18,373 nt of DNA from Candidatus Krumholzibacteriota bacterium (GCA_030630165.1 DAOVNN010000012.1:1-18373); one strand, 5' to 3'. Positions 4,500 to 12,596 are shown, counted from the stretch's first letter. The notes: a model not told the origin generated them from the letters alone. Program-made: numbers and translations.

Positions 4500-5066
4500 G
4501 TGAAGGATATCAAGGCAATAAAGATCCCAATACATGCAATAAGTTATATATTCCTGATCTTATTGATATCGTCTGTCAGTTACTCATCGGAGAGAGACTA
4601 TTCATTCAATCTTCTGGTTGGGGGAATACTGATTCAAGATGGAATCAGTGGTGGTGAGACCAATGGTCCGGAGTTCAGATTGGGATACTATACTGACCCT
4701 GCTAAAACAGTATCTTATGGTATTCAGGTGGGCTTTGCTCGCATTGCTAATAAGTATCTCGATGCGAGTGGCATGAACATACTCTATTGTATCCCAACCA
4801 TCAGGGCTACAACGTCCCTTGAAAACACTGACAAGGCACTGTTTGTGAGTATTGGCACAGGTGTTGGTATTTATAATGGAGATTGGTCTACGACGGGAAA
4901 TACAAACCGCAGAAACGAGCGATTCGTACTTCAAGTTGGAGCAGGTGTACTTCTCGGATCAAACAATAATGTCAAATTTGAACTTTTTCCCGGTATCCAA
5001 GCAGGGATCGGGGACGGGAAGCCGATATGGTTAGTATCTTTCCTCGTGGGAATAAACTTTATCTAA
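4500..5066 (+). CDS. Small outer-membrane beta-barrel protein, 188 aa
   Basis: N-terminal signal peptide (hydrophobic stretch about residues 13-28, ending SVSYSS), then alternating polar and hydrophobic strands rich in Gly and aromatics: YSFNLLVGGILI, FRLGYYT, SYGIQVGFARI, ALFVSIGTGVGIYNG, RFVLQVGAGVLLG, VKFELFPGIQAGIG, WLVSFLVGINFI. This is the pattern of an 8- to 10-strand outer-membrane barrel, and the last strand ends close to the Phe that the BAM machinery recognises. The start is GTG at 4500, with AAGGAAG abutting it; that spacing is poor, so a start a few codons later is possible. The A+T-rich composition resembles the array side more than the genes to the right. Role unknown. Confidence 0.65.
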   Translation: MKDIKAIKIPIHAISYIFLILLISSVSYSSERDYSFNLLVGGILIQDGISGGETNGPEFRLGYYTDPAKTVSYGIQVGFARIANKYLDASGMNILYCIPTIRATTSLENTDKALFVSIGTGVGIYNGDWSTTGNTNRRNERFVLQVGAGVLLGSNNNVKFELFPGIQAGIGDGKPIWLVSFLVGINFI

Positions 5067-5073
5067 GGATCGA

Positions 5074-5574
5074 TTGAACTGGATATTCGGGAAAATATCG
5101 TTGCCGGAACCATCGGCGAAAAGAGATTTAATGGCCTGTCCTGAATGTTACAGCAGTGACCCGCGGGTGACACCGATTCTCGATCCGGAAAGCTGTCTGA
5201 TGACCCATCAGCAGTATGTCTGTTCGACTTGCGGACGTTGTATCTGCGCGGAAGCGGATGACCAGAACAAATACAGGATCAAGTACCCGTATAATTCACT
5301 CGAGATAGCCAAGTTGTATCTCAGGGCCGCTGAAGCTGTCTATGGGGGACCATGCGATATCTACGAGATCGAGTACTCGAACGGCAGGACCCTTTACAAG
5401 ATATTCCATAATAAAGAGGACATGCAGGTCTATCTGAAGGAGAATTCAATGCAGAGCTGTCCGTCGGGGGAGCCCCTCTTCAGTACTCCTTTCTTCAAAC
5501 CGCATGACAAGGCCCAGGTCAGAAATCTCAGTAACGACGATATCGTGAAATATCTCGAGGAGAAAAGCAAGTAG
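5074..5574 (+). CDS. Zinc-knuckle protein of unknown function
   Basis: Cytoplasmic protein with a Cys cluster near its N-terminus: CPEC, then about 25 residues later CSTCGRCIC. This is a probable zinc ribbon of two CxxC knuckles plus an extra Cys. The rest is a conserved-looking globular part with NSLEIAKLYLRAAEAVYGG, a Cys, YEIEYSNGRTLYKIF and NKEDMQVYLK. I recognise no named family. Two starts are possible: TTG at 5074 with AAGGA 4 bases before it (166 residues), or ATG at 5131 (MACPECY, 147 residues), which begins right at the knuckle but has a weak ribosome site. The gene starts 7 bases after the barrel gene and ends 21 bases before the next, so it is probably co-transcribed. Confidence 0.75.
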   Translation: MNWIFGKISLPEPSAKRDLMACPECYSSDPRVTPILDPESCLMTHQQYVCSTCGRCICAEADDQNKYRIKYPYNSLEIAKLYLRAAEAVYGGPCDIYEIEYSNGRTLYKIFHNKEDMQVYLKENSMQSCPSGEPLFSTPFFKPHDKAQVRNLSNDDIVKYLEEKSK

Positions 5575-5595
5575 CGCTGGGCAGGTAGTGATCGC

Positions 5596-6219
5596 ATGGA
5601 CAAGAAGCTCGATCTGAAGAAGGAATACCAGGAACTTTACCGCCCCTTCGGCAAGGATCCTGTTATTGTCGGGGTGTCTCCGTTCAGATATCTCATGATA
5701 GACGGAGTCGGAGCCGAGCCTGAGAGTGAGGCATTCCAGAATGCTATTCAATCGCTATTCAGCGTCTCATACAAGGCGAAATTCATCTCGAAAAAAGAGC
5801 TCGGAACGGACTACGTGGTCATGCCGCTCGAGGGATTGTGGTGGGCTGATGATATGAATGACTTTGTCGCGGGAAGGAAGGAACACTGGCGCTGGACCCT
5901 GATGATCATGCAGCCTGACTTCATAAGCCGGGAGATCATCGCTAGAGCAGTAGAAGCTTCTGAGGGAAAAGCCCCGCCTGATTCTCTGGGATTATTGCGG
6001 CTCGATGACCTGGAGGAGGGACTGTCAGCCCAGATCATGCATATCGGCCCATATTCTGAAGAGCACGGGAACATCATGAGGATGCATGAACTCATCAACA
6101 GCGAAGGCGGACGATTCGATGGCAAGGTACAGAAGCATCACGAGATCTATCTGAGCGATTTCAGAAAGACGGCTCCTGAGAAATTAAAAACTGTTTTAAG
6201 GCAGCCGTTTGTCAGATAA
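5596..6219 (+). CDS. GyrI-like small-molecule-binding domain protein, 207 aa
   Basis: Standalone GyrI-like protein of the longer type. It opens LDLKKEYQELYRP and continues with PFRYLMIDGVGAEPESEAFQNA and LFSVSYKAKF. The aromatic core DYVVMPLEGLWWADDM follows, then WRWTLMIMQPDF, and AQIMHIGPYSEEHGNIMRMH near the C-terminus. The fold is a pair of SHS2 modules enclosing a hydrophobic pocket with a conserved Glu (here in MPLEGLWW). Relatives bind, and in some cases hydrolyse, small toxic compounds, or serve as the sensor half of AraC/MerR-type regulators. No DNA-binding part is present. Length and motif order are complete. The ligand cannot be told from sequence. Confidence 0.9.
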   Translation: MDKKLDLKKEYQELYRPFGKDPVIVGVSPFRYLMIDGVGAEPESEAFQNAIQSLFSVSYKAKFISKKELGTDYVVMPLEGLWWADDMNDFVAGRKEHWRWTLMIMQPDFISREIIARAVEASEGKAPPDSLGLLRLDDLEEGLSAQIMHIGPYSEEHGNIMRMHELINSEGGRFDGKVQKHHEIYLSDFRKTAPEKLKTVLRQPFVR

Positions 6220-6228
6220 AATATCCGC

Positions 6229-6309
6229 ATGAACCGGATACTTCCAATAATATCGATTATTCTGATCCAGATGATTGCGGCGGTGCATCCATTAGAGATG
6301 AGGTACTGA
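6229..6309 (+). CDS. Possible 26-residue hydrophobic peptide
   Basis: ATG at 6229 opens a frame MNRILPIISIILIQMIAAV followed by HPLEMRY and TGA, just before the ribosome site of the membrane protein at 6330. One hydrophobic helix is visible. No ribosome site precedes it, so it may be a leader peptide or mere chance in a hydrophobic-coding context. Confidence 0.18.
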   Translation: MNRILPIISIILIQMIAAVHPLEMRY

Positions 6310-6329
6310 ACCAGGAGGGGGCAGCAGAC

Positions 6330-6890
6330 ATGACAGCCAGAAACAGGATGATCGCCGGTTCGATGATCATTTTCTCGACGACTTTCGTACTAAGCCTTCT
6401 GCTTGCCGTGGTGCGCAAGGGTCCCGATGCCTTCGCCAATCTCAGCCTTGCCTACATGTTTGTGATTTTCTGTCTCGCGGGCGCAGCTCTTTATGCTGTC
6501 CTGAAATACCGTGGAACCCGTGACATGATCTTCTCTGTATTTGTGGTGACACTGGTCCATTTGCTCACATTCAAGATCACTGAGCCGAGGTATTTCATCG
6601 AGTTCTTTCTGTACTATGCAGCACTCGGCGTTTCCGTGCTGATCTACTATGAAGCGGTCGTTCCACGCATGAGAAGGATCAGGATCGGGAAGTTCATCTT
6701 GTTAACAGCGCTCATTTTAGTTCTCTATTCGGCAGTAACGATAGTTGCGTCACTTTTCTCAAGCGGCCGCAGTCTGTCACAGAGCCTCATCGGCATTGCT
6801 ACAGTTCATACGTTCACCGGTATCACGCTCGGCCTCGGTCTCGAGGTAGGGGAACTGCTGACGGACAAGCTGGTTCCAGAACCTCTGTGA
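6330..6890 (+). CDS. Integral membrane protein of unknown function, 186 aa
   Basis: About five membrane helices: residues 8-28, 39-58, 65-80, 88-108 and 120-142, with a further hydrophobic stretch near 152-172. Short basic loops (KYRGTRD, RMRRIRIGK) point to the cytoplasm. The start is supported by AGGAGG at 6313-6318, 11 bases before ATG. It has no motif I recognise. It ends LTDKLVPEPL in the cytoplasm or periplasm depending on helix number. The next gene (acetyltransferase) follows after 37 bases on the same strand. No transporter or enzyme signature is visible. Confidence 0.75.
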   Translation: MTARNRMIAGSMIIFSTTFVLSLLLAVVRKGPDAFANLSLAYMFVIFCLAGAALYAVLKYRGTRDMIFSVFVVTLVHLLTFKITEPRYFIEFFLYYAALGVSVLIYYEAVVPRMRRIRIGKFILLTALILVLYSAVTIVASLFSSGRSLSQSLIGIATVHTFTGITLGLGLEVGELLTDKLVPEPL

Positions 6891-6927
6891 CATGGGTGAC
6901 GGTCGATGATTCTTATAAGGAAATCAC

Positions 6928-7455
6928 ATGCTTGAATTAAGACCTGAACGACCTGGCGATGAAGAAGCCATAGCTGAAGTCAACAGGCGCGCATTCGGCG
7001 GGGAAGAGGAGGTTGGGATAATCGCTGCTATCAGGGGCTCGGAATACTTCATCCCGGAACTCTCTCTTGTAGCCGAACTGGATGGCAGGATCATCGGGCA
7101 CATCATGTTCAGTATCATTACTCTAGTCCGACTCGACCGGCCCGCTGAAAAGATCCTGAGTCTCGCGCCGATGGCCGTCGATCCCGAAGTGCAGAACAGG
7201 GGTACCGGATCGGCCCTGGTGCAGGCTGGAATGGAGAAAGCACGGGAACTCGGTCACACTGTCGTCATAGTGATCGGGCATCCGGAGTATTATCCACGAT
7301 TTGGATTCAAACAGGCGAGAATGCTCGGATTCGATATAGAGATGGAAGTGCCAGACGAGGCATTCATGGCGGCAGGGCTGCAACCCGACGCTTTGCAGGA
7401 TGTGGGAGGCATGGTACAATTCTCTCCGCCGTTCGATACAGGTACTCTGGATTAA
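6928..7455 (+). CDS. GNAT family N-acetyltransferase, YhbS-like, 175 aa
   Basis: Complete GNAT domain. The N-terminus LELRPERPGDEEAIAEVNRRAF is the typical first strand and helix, and GRIIGHIMFS is the central strand. LAPMAVDPEVQNRGTGSALVQAG (about residues 79-101) holds the acetyl-CoA pyrophosphate loop QNRGTG. HPEYYPRFGF is the late motif typical of the YhbS/COG3153 branch. The C-terminus GMVQFSPPF also fits that branch. Such enzymes move an acetyl group from acetyl-CoA to an amine; the acceptor is not predictable. It lies 17 bases before a lipoprotein gene in the same run. Confidence 0.93.
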   Translation: MLELRPERPGDEEAIAEVNRRAFGGEEEVGIIAAIRGSEYFIPELSLVAELDGRIIGHIMFSIITLVRLDRPAEKILSLAPMAVDPEVQNRGTGSALVQAGMEKARELGHTVVIVIGHPEYYPRFGFKQARMLGFDIEMEVPDEAFMAAGLQPDALQDVGGMVQFSPPFDTGTLD

Positions 7456-7472
7456 AAGGATCGTGAGGCACC

Positions 7473-7979
7473 ATGAGGAAACTGGCAGCCATTTTGATTA
7501 TGATATTTATCTTTGCGGGATGCGGCGAAGAGTACGCTGACGGTGAGGCACAGAAGATAAATGCTCTCAACGAGACTGATAACCCGGAAATCGCGATCGC
7601 CAGGGACATGCTTGCAGCCGCACTGAGGTACGATATCGACCAGTTCGTCGAGAGGAACCGGCCCAAACTCGATGTATGCTTCCTCAACATTCTCGGCCAC
7701 GATCCAGCCGACGAGCTTATCGCGCGGCTTGAAGGCACGAAACTCAAGGTATACAAGTTTTCCGAATGGACTACCTATTTCAAGAACGAAAAAGGCGCCC
7801 CGACGATGCCTGAACGTTTTATATCGATCTCGGTAAGAGATGTAAGGATAACCGATTCCACGCACATGGAGGTAGACACCATATGGAAGGCTTCGGGAAT
7901 CGAAATACCGGGTGAGACATTTATGCTGGAAAGGATCGCGGGGACGTGGCGTGTAATAAACACGAGAGTGACCTCGTGA
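7473..7979 (+). CDS. Lipoprotein, paralogue of the one at 10880, 168 aa
   Basis: Signal MRKLAAILIMIFIFAGC with lipobox FAGC at Cys17. The mature domain has VCFLNILGHDPADELIARL, which aligns with YIFLTVFGKDPGRDFIDYF in the lipoprotein encoded at 10880-11383. Both also close with a strand and turn ending in GTWRVINTRV or GQWKATAVTGV. I have an impression of similar unnamed proteins with a FLxxxGxDP motif, but I know no function. The shape (helix, motif, three or four strands ending in W) suggests a small alpha/beta domain on the periplasmic face of a membrane. Two GNAT genes flank it, 17 and 31 bases away. Confidence 0.8.
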   Translation: MRKLAAILIMIFIFAGCGEEYADGEAQKINALNETDNPEIAIARDMLAAALRYDIDQFVERNRPKLDVCFLNILGHDPADELIARLEGTKLKVYKFSEWTTYFKNEKGAPTMPERFISISVRDVRITDSTHMEVDTIWKASGIEIPGETFMLERIAGTWRVINTRVTS

Positions 7980-8010
7980 TCCGGCACTCCTCCTGACCGG
8001 CGGGTGATTT

Positions 8011-8580
8011 GTGGACCAACCGATATTAGAGACAGAGAGACTGATCCTTCGTCCATTCGTCGATGGCGACGCGCCACGGATAGCGGAGCTGGCCGGCGAC
8101 AAGTCTATCGCGGATACGACGATCAGGATACCGCATCCATATAGTGAGGCGATGGCCCTCGAGTGGATCGGCACGCACAAGGCGGTACGGGGTGAGGAGC
8201 TGGCTCTGTTCTACGCGGTTGATCTGAAGGAGAGCGGTGAGCTTGTAGGCAGCACCGGTATTGATATAGATATCCTGCACAGCAGGGCAACTATCGGATA
8301 CTGGATCGGCAGGGAACACTGGAACAAGGGATACGCGACGGAAGCGGCGTCAATACTGCTCGAGTATGTATTCAATGTAATGAAATTTCACAAGGTAGAT
8401 TCACATCATTTCGCACGCAACCCGGCCTCGGGACGAGTGCTGGAAAAACTCGGCATGAAACGCGAGGGTCTTCTCAGGGGTCATATAAAAAAGTCAGGCG
8501 TATGGGAAGACATCATTGAATATGGAATACTGGACCATGAGTACGGGCAGCTCGAGAGCAGCCTGCAAAGGAGCAGATAA
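8011..8580 (+). CDS. GNAT N-acetyltransferase, RimJ/RimL type, 189 aa
   Basis: Opens with LETERLILRPFVDGDA, the hallmark of the RimJ/RimL/spermidine-type branch (Acetyltransf_3). IGYWIGREHWNKGYATEA (about residues 94-111) contains the acetyl-CoA loop (KGYATEA). HHFARNPASGRVLEKLGMKREG is the conserved NxxSxxVLEKLGF/M element, and the protein ends with an extended C-terminal strand. Start GTG at 8011 has GGTGA upstream. The stop overlaps the next start by one base (TAATG at 8578-8582), so translation of the RDD protein is probably coupled. The acceptor could be a protein N-terminus or a small molecule. Confidence 0.93.
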   Translation: MDQPILETERLILRPFVDGDAPRIAELAGDKSIADTTIRIPHPYSEAMALEWIGTHKAVRGEELALFYAVDLKESGELVGSTGIDIDILHSRATIGYWIGREHWNKGYATEAASILLEYVFNVMKFHKVDSHHFARNPASGRVLEKLGMKREGLLRGHIKKSGVWEDIIEYGILDHEYGQLESSLQRSR

Positions 8581-9206
8581 TGTACTGTCGAAAATGCGGC
8601 GCATTGAATCCAGACGAGAGTAATTACTGCGGAGGATGCGGTGACCCTCTGTCGGGAGACAGAGCTCCCGTAAAAGCTCCGCCTCCGGCTCAGAACATTG
8701 TGAAACCACCATCTCCACCCGTCGTGCCGCCGGGTCATACCAGGCTGACTCCGCCGCCCGCTCTCCGGCCGTACTACGCCGGCTTCTGGAAGAGATTCGC
8801 CGCCTACTTCATCGATGAGATCATCCTCTCCTTTATCGGGATAATGATGATGCTTGTCGTGGCAGGAATTGTGGGTGTTCCGATGGGGCTTTCAGGCTTC
8901 GATGAGGATGTTATTGTTCCACTCGTAGTGATCTATTTCGGGATAATCGACTTCCTGCTCAACTGGCTCTATTACACCATACTCGAGAGCTCCGGCAGAC
9001 AGGCTACCCTGGGGAAGATGGCTATGGGGATTGTGGTCACGGACATGGGAGGGAAACGTATATCTTTCGGCAGGGCCAACGGCAGATTCTGGTCGAAGAT
9101 ACTATCCGGTCTGTTTTTCTCGATCGGCTACATCATCGCCGGATTTACGGAAAGGAAACAGGCTCTACACGACCTGCTTGCGGCGACACTCGTCAGCAAC
9201 AGATAA
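8580..9206 (+). CDS. Zinc-ribbon plus RDD-domain membrane protein, 208 aa
   Basis: Residues 1-23 form a zinc ribbon (MYCRKCGALN...YCGGCG, Cys 3, 6, 17, 20). A Pro-rich linker runs over about 25-60. An RDD membrane domain follows: YYAGFWKRFAAYFIDEIILS with the conserved Arg and Asp of helix 1, then LLNWLYYTILESSGRQATLGKMAMGIVVTD, the family signature, and a last helix pair before RKQALHDLLAATLV. RDD proteins are small inner-membrane proteins; a few are linked to ion or proton exchange, most are unstudied. Ribbon plus RDD is a common fusion. The ribbon should face the cytoplasm. The gene is coupled to the upstream acetyltransferase by a one-base overlap. Confidence 0.93.
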   Translation: MYCRKCGALNPDESNYCGGCGDPLSGDRAPVKAPPPAQNIVKPPSPPVVPPGHTRLTPPPALRPYYAGFWKRFAAYFIDEIILSFIGIMMMLVVAGIVGVPMGLSGFDEDVIVPLVVIYFGIIDFLLNWLYYTILESSGRQATLGKMAMGIVVTDMGGKRISFGRANGRFWSKILSGLFFSIGYIIAGFTERKQALHDLLAATLVSNR

Positions 9207-9228
9207 TTCCTTTAACGAGCGGATGACT

Positions 9229-10005
9229 ATGAAGCGGCAAACCCCAGTCAACGGTATGAAGAGCACAGCCTTCCTGCTGTATATTCTGTTGTCGGCTCTT
9301 ATCCTCACGCCTGCTGGATGCGTCCCCCCCCAGCAATATAATCCGGATGAATATGAGAAAGTTTCTGTATTCGACTTTATAGATGAAGCCGAGCAGATAT
9401 CCCTCTACCTGGACGACGATGTACTTCTCAACAGGTTCCTTCTGAAGCGGGTCTTCTACGACATTACCCTGATAAGGGGAGCGTTCGGCAGGGATATCGA
9501 AGCGTTGGACAACATCAGGTTCAAGCCTCCGTGCAAGGACGGCAGGATCATAATCGTGTTCGAAGATGAGATCTACCAGAAGGTCCTTGCCGGCAAATAC
9601 GAGGAATGGACCGAGCTCAACAATCGCTATCAACCGTACGACGTAAAGACGGTAGACAAGCTCAGGAAGGTCTACCTCTATTTCGACGGCCTGCTCGACT
9701 ACCGGGCGCTTGCCGGCAGGTATGCGGAGCTCCCTGACATTGCATCAGCATCGTGCGTCGAACACATAAGTGATTCTGCCAACATCTATCCGCGCAGAAC
9801 CGATACGGGAATAGACTATCTCTTCAGGGACGCATGGGGCACATGCTCGACAGGGTGCTCGAGCAACAAGTTCTTCTACTTCGTGTGCGAGAACGACGAC
9901 GCCGTCTATGTAGGTGCATGGAATCCGCAGGAACGCGCAAGGCCGCCGGACTGGTGGCCGACAGCGAGAAAGTGCCTTCCTGAAGAACTCAGGGAGCAAT
10001 TCTGA
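9229..10005 (+). CDS. Cys-containing lipoprotein of unknown function, 258 aa
   Basis: The frame stays open far upstream into the RDD gene, but the signal peptide fixes the start. ATG at 9229 (or ATG at 9223 or 9256) gives a basic lead, the hydrophobic stretch FLLYILLSALILTPAGC and a lipobox at Cys31. The mature part is mostly acidic and helical, then carries a Cys-rich end: SCVEHIS, then DAWGTCSTGCSSNKFFYFVC, then YVGAWNP, and a last Cys (ARKCLPEEL). The pattern W-G-x-C-x2-G-C followed by a YFxV strand recalls other secreted proteins of candidate phyla. Disulfides are likely. Only 2 bases separate it from the next gene. Function unknown. Confidence 0.75.
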   Translation: MKRQTPVNGMKSTAFLLYILLSALILTPAGCVPPQQYNPDEYEKVSVFDFIDEAEQISLYLDDDVLLNRFLLKRVFYDITLIRGAFGRDIEALDNIRFKPPCKDGRIIIVFEDEIYQKVLAGKYEEWTELNNRYQPYDVKTVDKLRKVYLYFDGLLDYRALAGRYAELPDIASASCVEHISDSANIYPRRTDTGIDYLFRDAWGTCSTGCSSNKFFYFVCENDDAVYVGAWNPQERARPPDWWPTARKCLPEELREQF

Positions 10006-10007
10006 TA

Positions 10008-10835
10008 ATGAGATTATTCATCCTGGCAGCAGCAATCCTTATCCAGGCCTGTGCCGGGGAGGGGGACGACGTCTCGGCAGACGAACAGCCAGGTCTCCCG
10101 GCTGGATCAGTCGTGGATACGATAGCGACCGAGGGCAAAAGCGGGATATATATTGCGCGGGGTTCCTTCACCGGCGGAGAGGTCAAAGACGGCAGGGACG
10201 TTCATGATATCGAGTGGTCGGTTCATGAAGGCTTCGAGCGGATCGAGATCCGGATCCACGAGGCGAAATGGCTCGATAGCGAGAACGCGAGCCCCGTCGC
10301 TGTACCGTGCTGGTTTTCCGTCAGCCGGGAGGATTTTCCCGCCCGCCTGCTGGTCGTGGTAAGCGGTACGAGGATGTTCAGCACCGCTCCGCCGGAACTG
10401 CCGCCTGACGCGCTGGTTAGAGGATTCTACAGGATCATTTACCTCGATGACGCAGGTTCCATGTTCGCGTTCGACGTCAAAAACGACACTGAATTCGAGG
10501 TTTTCGAGCAGCACGACCCGGCAGTTATCGTCATCGATATACGCGAGATCGTGGCGGGCAGCAGGGGAGGGCCCGAAACGGTTTTCTCACTCAGATCTGT
10601 ATCGTGGCCGCACGGAGAGACACCGGGGCACTTCCAGGAAGCATTGATGAATGCAGGGGCGAAGAAATCATGTATCATTCGTGACGCCGAAGGAGATTTC
10701 TGCGTCGAGGAGGGATGGTATCCGACCCTGAAGGAAGCCGAGGAGAAGCTGGGGCTTTTCGCGGAGAAGAACATCGTCCTGTACGTCGAACAAAGGGGAA
10801 CCGGCGATCAACCCCGCAATATCCGGCCTGAATAG
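10008..10835 (+). CDS. AMIN-like domain lipoprotein, 275 aa
   Basis: Signal MRLFILAAAILIQAC with lipobox IQAC at Cys15. Residues about 60-185 look like an AMIN-like beta-sandwich. HEGFERIEIRIHEAKW opens it (compare the family pattern H-x-GF-D-R-hydrophobic strand), RLLVVVSGTRMF is a middle strand, and FEVFEQHDPAVIVIDIRE is the characteristic closing strand in which a DP-x-hydrophobic pattern ends the domain. AMIN-like domains are thought to bind cell-wall or envelope polymers. The C-terminal 60 residues (HFQEALMNAGAKKSC...GWYPTLKEAEEKL...NIVLYVEQR) have a faint SPOR-like alternation, which I would not press. It starts 2 bases after the preceding lipoprotein gene. Confidence 0.75.
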   Translation: MRLFILAAAILIQACAGEGDDVSADEQPGLPAGSVVDTIATEGKSGIYIARGSFTGGEVKDGRDVHDIEWSVHEGFERIEIRIHEAKWLDSENASPVAVPCWFSVSREDFPARLLVVVSGTRMFSTAPPELPPDALVRGFYRIIYLDDAGSMFAFDVKNDTEFEVFEQHDPAVIVIDIREIVAGSRGGPETVFSLRSVSWPHGETPGHFQEALMNAGAKKSCIIRDAEGDFCVEEGWYPTLKEAEEKLGLFAEKNIVLYVEQRGTGDQPRNIRPE

Positions 10836-10879
10836 AAGTAAGGGAGAGATCGGTGCATAATCGATTCGATGGAGAAGTG

Positions 10880-11383
10880 ATGAAGAAATCCGTGGTTATC
10901 ATCGTTCTGACTGTGATCGTGTCGATGTGCTGCATCACAGGCTGCAAGGACAAGCTCCAGCCGGGACCTCCATCGCTGGAAGGCGACGAACTCGTCATCG
11001 CGGCCGCGCTTCGCCGCCACATGTACAATCACCATGAAAGGGTCGGATTCGATTACAAATATATCTTTCTTACAGTGTTCGGCAAAGATCCGGGCAGGGA
11101 TTTTATAGACTATTTCGATGATCTCTTTTCCAAGGTGCTGTCGGGATCGGATATGAGGGAAGCGAGATACGGATACGAGAACCTTCCTCAGACTAGAGGT
11201 GTATGGGTCCGTTTCGAGGTGATCGATTTCGAATCGATCTCGGAACTGGAGGCACGGGTAGCCTGCCAGACCTTCGAGTACAACAGAGAAAACCCGATAA
11301 TAAGATACAGGATGCAGATGCTGGACGGGCAGTGGAAAGCTACCGCTGTCACAGGCGTCGAGAAACAGAGGATCCTTCAGTGA
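10880..11383 (+). CDS. Lipoprotein, paralogue of the one at 7473, 167 aa
   Basis: The frame is open from GTG at 10853, but ATG at 10880 has GGAG 5 bases before it and starts a clean signal, MKKSVVIIVLTVIVSMCCI, with lipobox ITGC at Cys22. The body contains YIFLTVFGKDPGRDFIDYF, the counterpart of VCFLNILGHDPADELIARL in the 7473 gene, then VWVRFEVIDFESISELEARV and a closing MLDGQWKATAVTG. The two are clearly related but well diverged, so the duplication is old. It probably lies on the periplasmic face of the inner or outer membrane. Function unknown. The decarboxylase-like gene follows after 22 bases. Confidence 0.8.
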   Translation: MKKSVVIIVLTVIVSMCCITGCKDKLQPGPPSLEGDELVIAAALRRHMYNHHERVGFDYKYIFLTVFGKDPGRDFIDYFDDLFSKVLSGSDMREARYGYENLPQTRGVWVRFEVIDFESISELEARVACQTFEYNRENPIIRYRMQMLDGQWKATAVTGVEKQRILQ

Positions 11384-11405
11384 CGGCGATCGGGGGAATA
11401 CCGGC

Positions 11406-11795
11406 ATGAGTGACGAAAGATACGAGAGAGGGCTCGAGAAGTTCAGGGAAGTCGATGGAAAAGGCGGTCAGAAGGCCGTCGATGACCTGGAAGAACTCGT
11501 TCCCGAGATCGGCCGTTACCTTATAGAATATCCGTTCGGAGACATATATTCCCGCCCGGGACTAGAACTCAAGACCAGAGAACTGGCCGCGATCGCGGCG
11601 CTGACTGCCATGGGCGACTGCGAGCCGCAGCTCCGCGTGCACATACATGCAGCCCTCAACCTTGGATGCTCCAGGCAGGAGGTCATCGAGATTATCCTGC
11701 AGATGAGCGTATATGCCGGATTTCCCAAATCGATAAACGCGATGTATGCCGCCAAAGACGTGTTCTCGAAGAGAAGTTCAAGCGGCAGGGACTGA
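11406..11795 (+). CDS. Carboxymuconolactone decarboxylase family protein, 129 aa
   Basis: Single CMD domain of usual length: an N-terminal helical lead (YERGLEKFREVDG), then PEIGRYLIEYPFGDIYSRPGLELKTRELAAIAALTAMGDCEPQLRVHIHAALNLGCSR, EVIEIILQMSVYAGFP and an Ala-rich final helix. The core LKTRELAAIA...L..H...AL..G is diagnostic. The single Cys in GDCEPQL and the lack of a CxxC put it on the gamma-carboxymuconolactone-decarboxylase side rather than the AhpD peroxidase side. True aromatic degradation is doubtful without pathway genes; many such proteins are uncharacterised. A 9-bp hairpin overlaps its stop codon. Confidence 0.92.
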   Translation: MSDERYERGLEKFREVDGKGGQKAVDDLEELVPEIGRYLIEYPFGDIYSRPGLELKTRELAAIAALTAMGDCEPQLRVHIHAALNLGCSRQEVIEIILQMSVYAGFPKSINAMYAAKDVFSKRSSSGRD

Positions 11796-11829
11796 ACCGG
11801 CCCTGCCGCAAATCCCGCCTCCCTATAAT
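11782..11829 (+). promoter_or_regulatory. Hairpin over the stop codon, then a TATAAT box before lepB
   Basis: GCGGCAGGG (11782-11790) and CCCTGCCGC (11801-11809) form a perfect 9-bp stem around the stop codon of the decarboxylase-like gene, with no T-run after it. TATAAT at 11824-11829 follows, about 80 bases before lepB, without a good -35. Together they suggest partial termination and a separate start for lepB, but this is weak. Confidence 0.35.
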
Positions 11830-11909
11830 ACCGGAAACAAGTACGCCCGCTGAGCGTAGAAGTAATAGAAGAACGTTCGGGAGGCAGGGTGCTATTCGAG
11901 AGGTGAGAG

Positions 11910-12560
11910 ATGATAAAGATCGTACAGTTCGTTCGCAGCAGGGATTTCACCTTCTACGTGGCTTTCCTGCTCGTGTTTGTATGTGTCAGGTCATCTGTGT
12001 TCGCCAGTTATCACGTGCCGACTGGATCGATGAATCCGACTATCCTCGAAGGTGATTTCTTCTTTACCAACAAGCTTGCCTACAGACTGAAGGTCCCTTT
12101 CACGAAGACCAGCGTATTCGAGTGGGGTATTCCGTCCAGAGGCGAGCTGATCATCTTCAAGTTCCCTGAAAACGAGAGGGAACTCTACACGAAGAGGGTA
12201 ATCGGCATTCCGGGCGATATCATCGAGTTGCGAGGCGGCAGGCTGATAATAAACGGCCGGGCAGTCGACCGCGAACCTGCCGGCACGAAGGACGGGAAGA
12301 CCCTGTACAGAGAATCGCTTAACGGCAGGGAGTATACAATTCAGCACATACCGGGCCGAAGGTACATGGCCGACATGCCTCCGGTAGTCGTGCCCGATGG
12401 ACATCTCTTCGTTATGGGGGATAACAGGGACAACAGTTACGACAGCAGGGGATGGGGATGTGTGCCTCTCGGAAATGTAGAGGGGGAGCTTATCGTCAGG
12501 TGGTTCTCGTTCGACCTGAAGGGCCTTCGTCCGAGGTTCGAAAGGATAGGACCCGTCTGA
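11910..12560 (+). CDS. lepB: Signal peptidase I, 216 aa
   Basis: Cleaves signal peptides from proteins leaving through Sec or Tat; inner membrane, active site outside. There is one N-terminal membrane helix (about residues 13-32), then the catalytic Ser40 in PTGSMNPTI, the general-base Lys95 in YTKRVIGIPGD, and the family box GDNRDNSYDSR from residue 170, all present and in order. The gene has GAGAGG upstream and ends before a strong hairpin. With one membrane helix and 216 residues it resembles the short form of the enzyme. The many exported proteins encoded around it are its natural substrates, except the lipoproteins, which need signal peptidase II. Confidence 0.96.
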   Translation: MIKIVQFVRSRDFTFYVAFLLVFVCVRSSVFASYHVPTGSMNPTILEGDFFFTNKLAYRLKVPFTKTSVFEWGIPSRGELIIFKFPENERELYTKRVIGIPGDIIELRGGRLIINGRAVDREPAGTKDGKTLYRESLNGREYTIQHIPGRRYMADMPPVVVPDGHLFVMGDNRDNSYDSRGWGCVPLGNVEGELIVRWFSFDLKGLRPRFERIGPV

Positions 12561-12596
12561 CGAGCATGATGGAAAGTATTTTGTTCAGCCTGCGGT

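Noticed and set aside
9031..9228. Upstream extension of the lipoprotein gene at 9229
   Set aside because: The extension overlaps the well-supported RDD gene in another frame and would bury the signal peptide in the interior.
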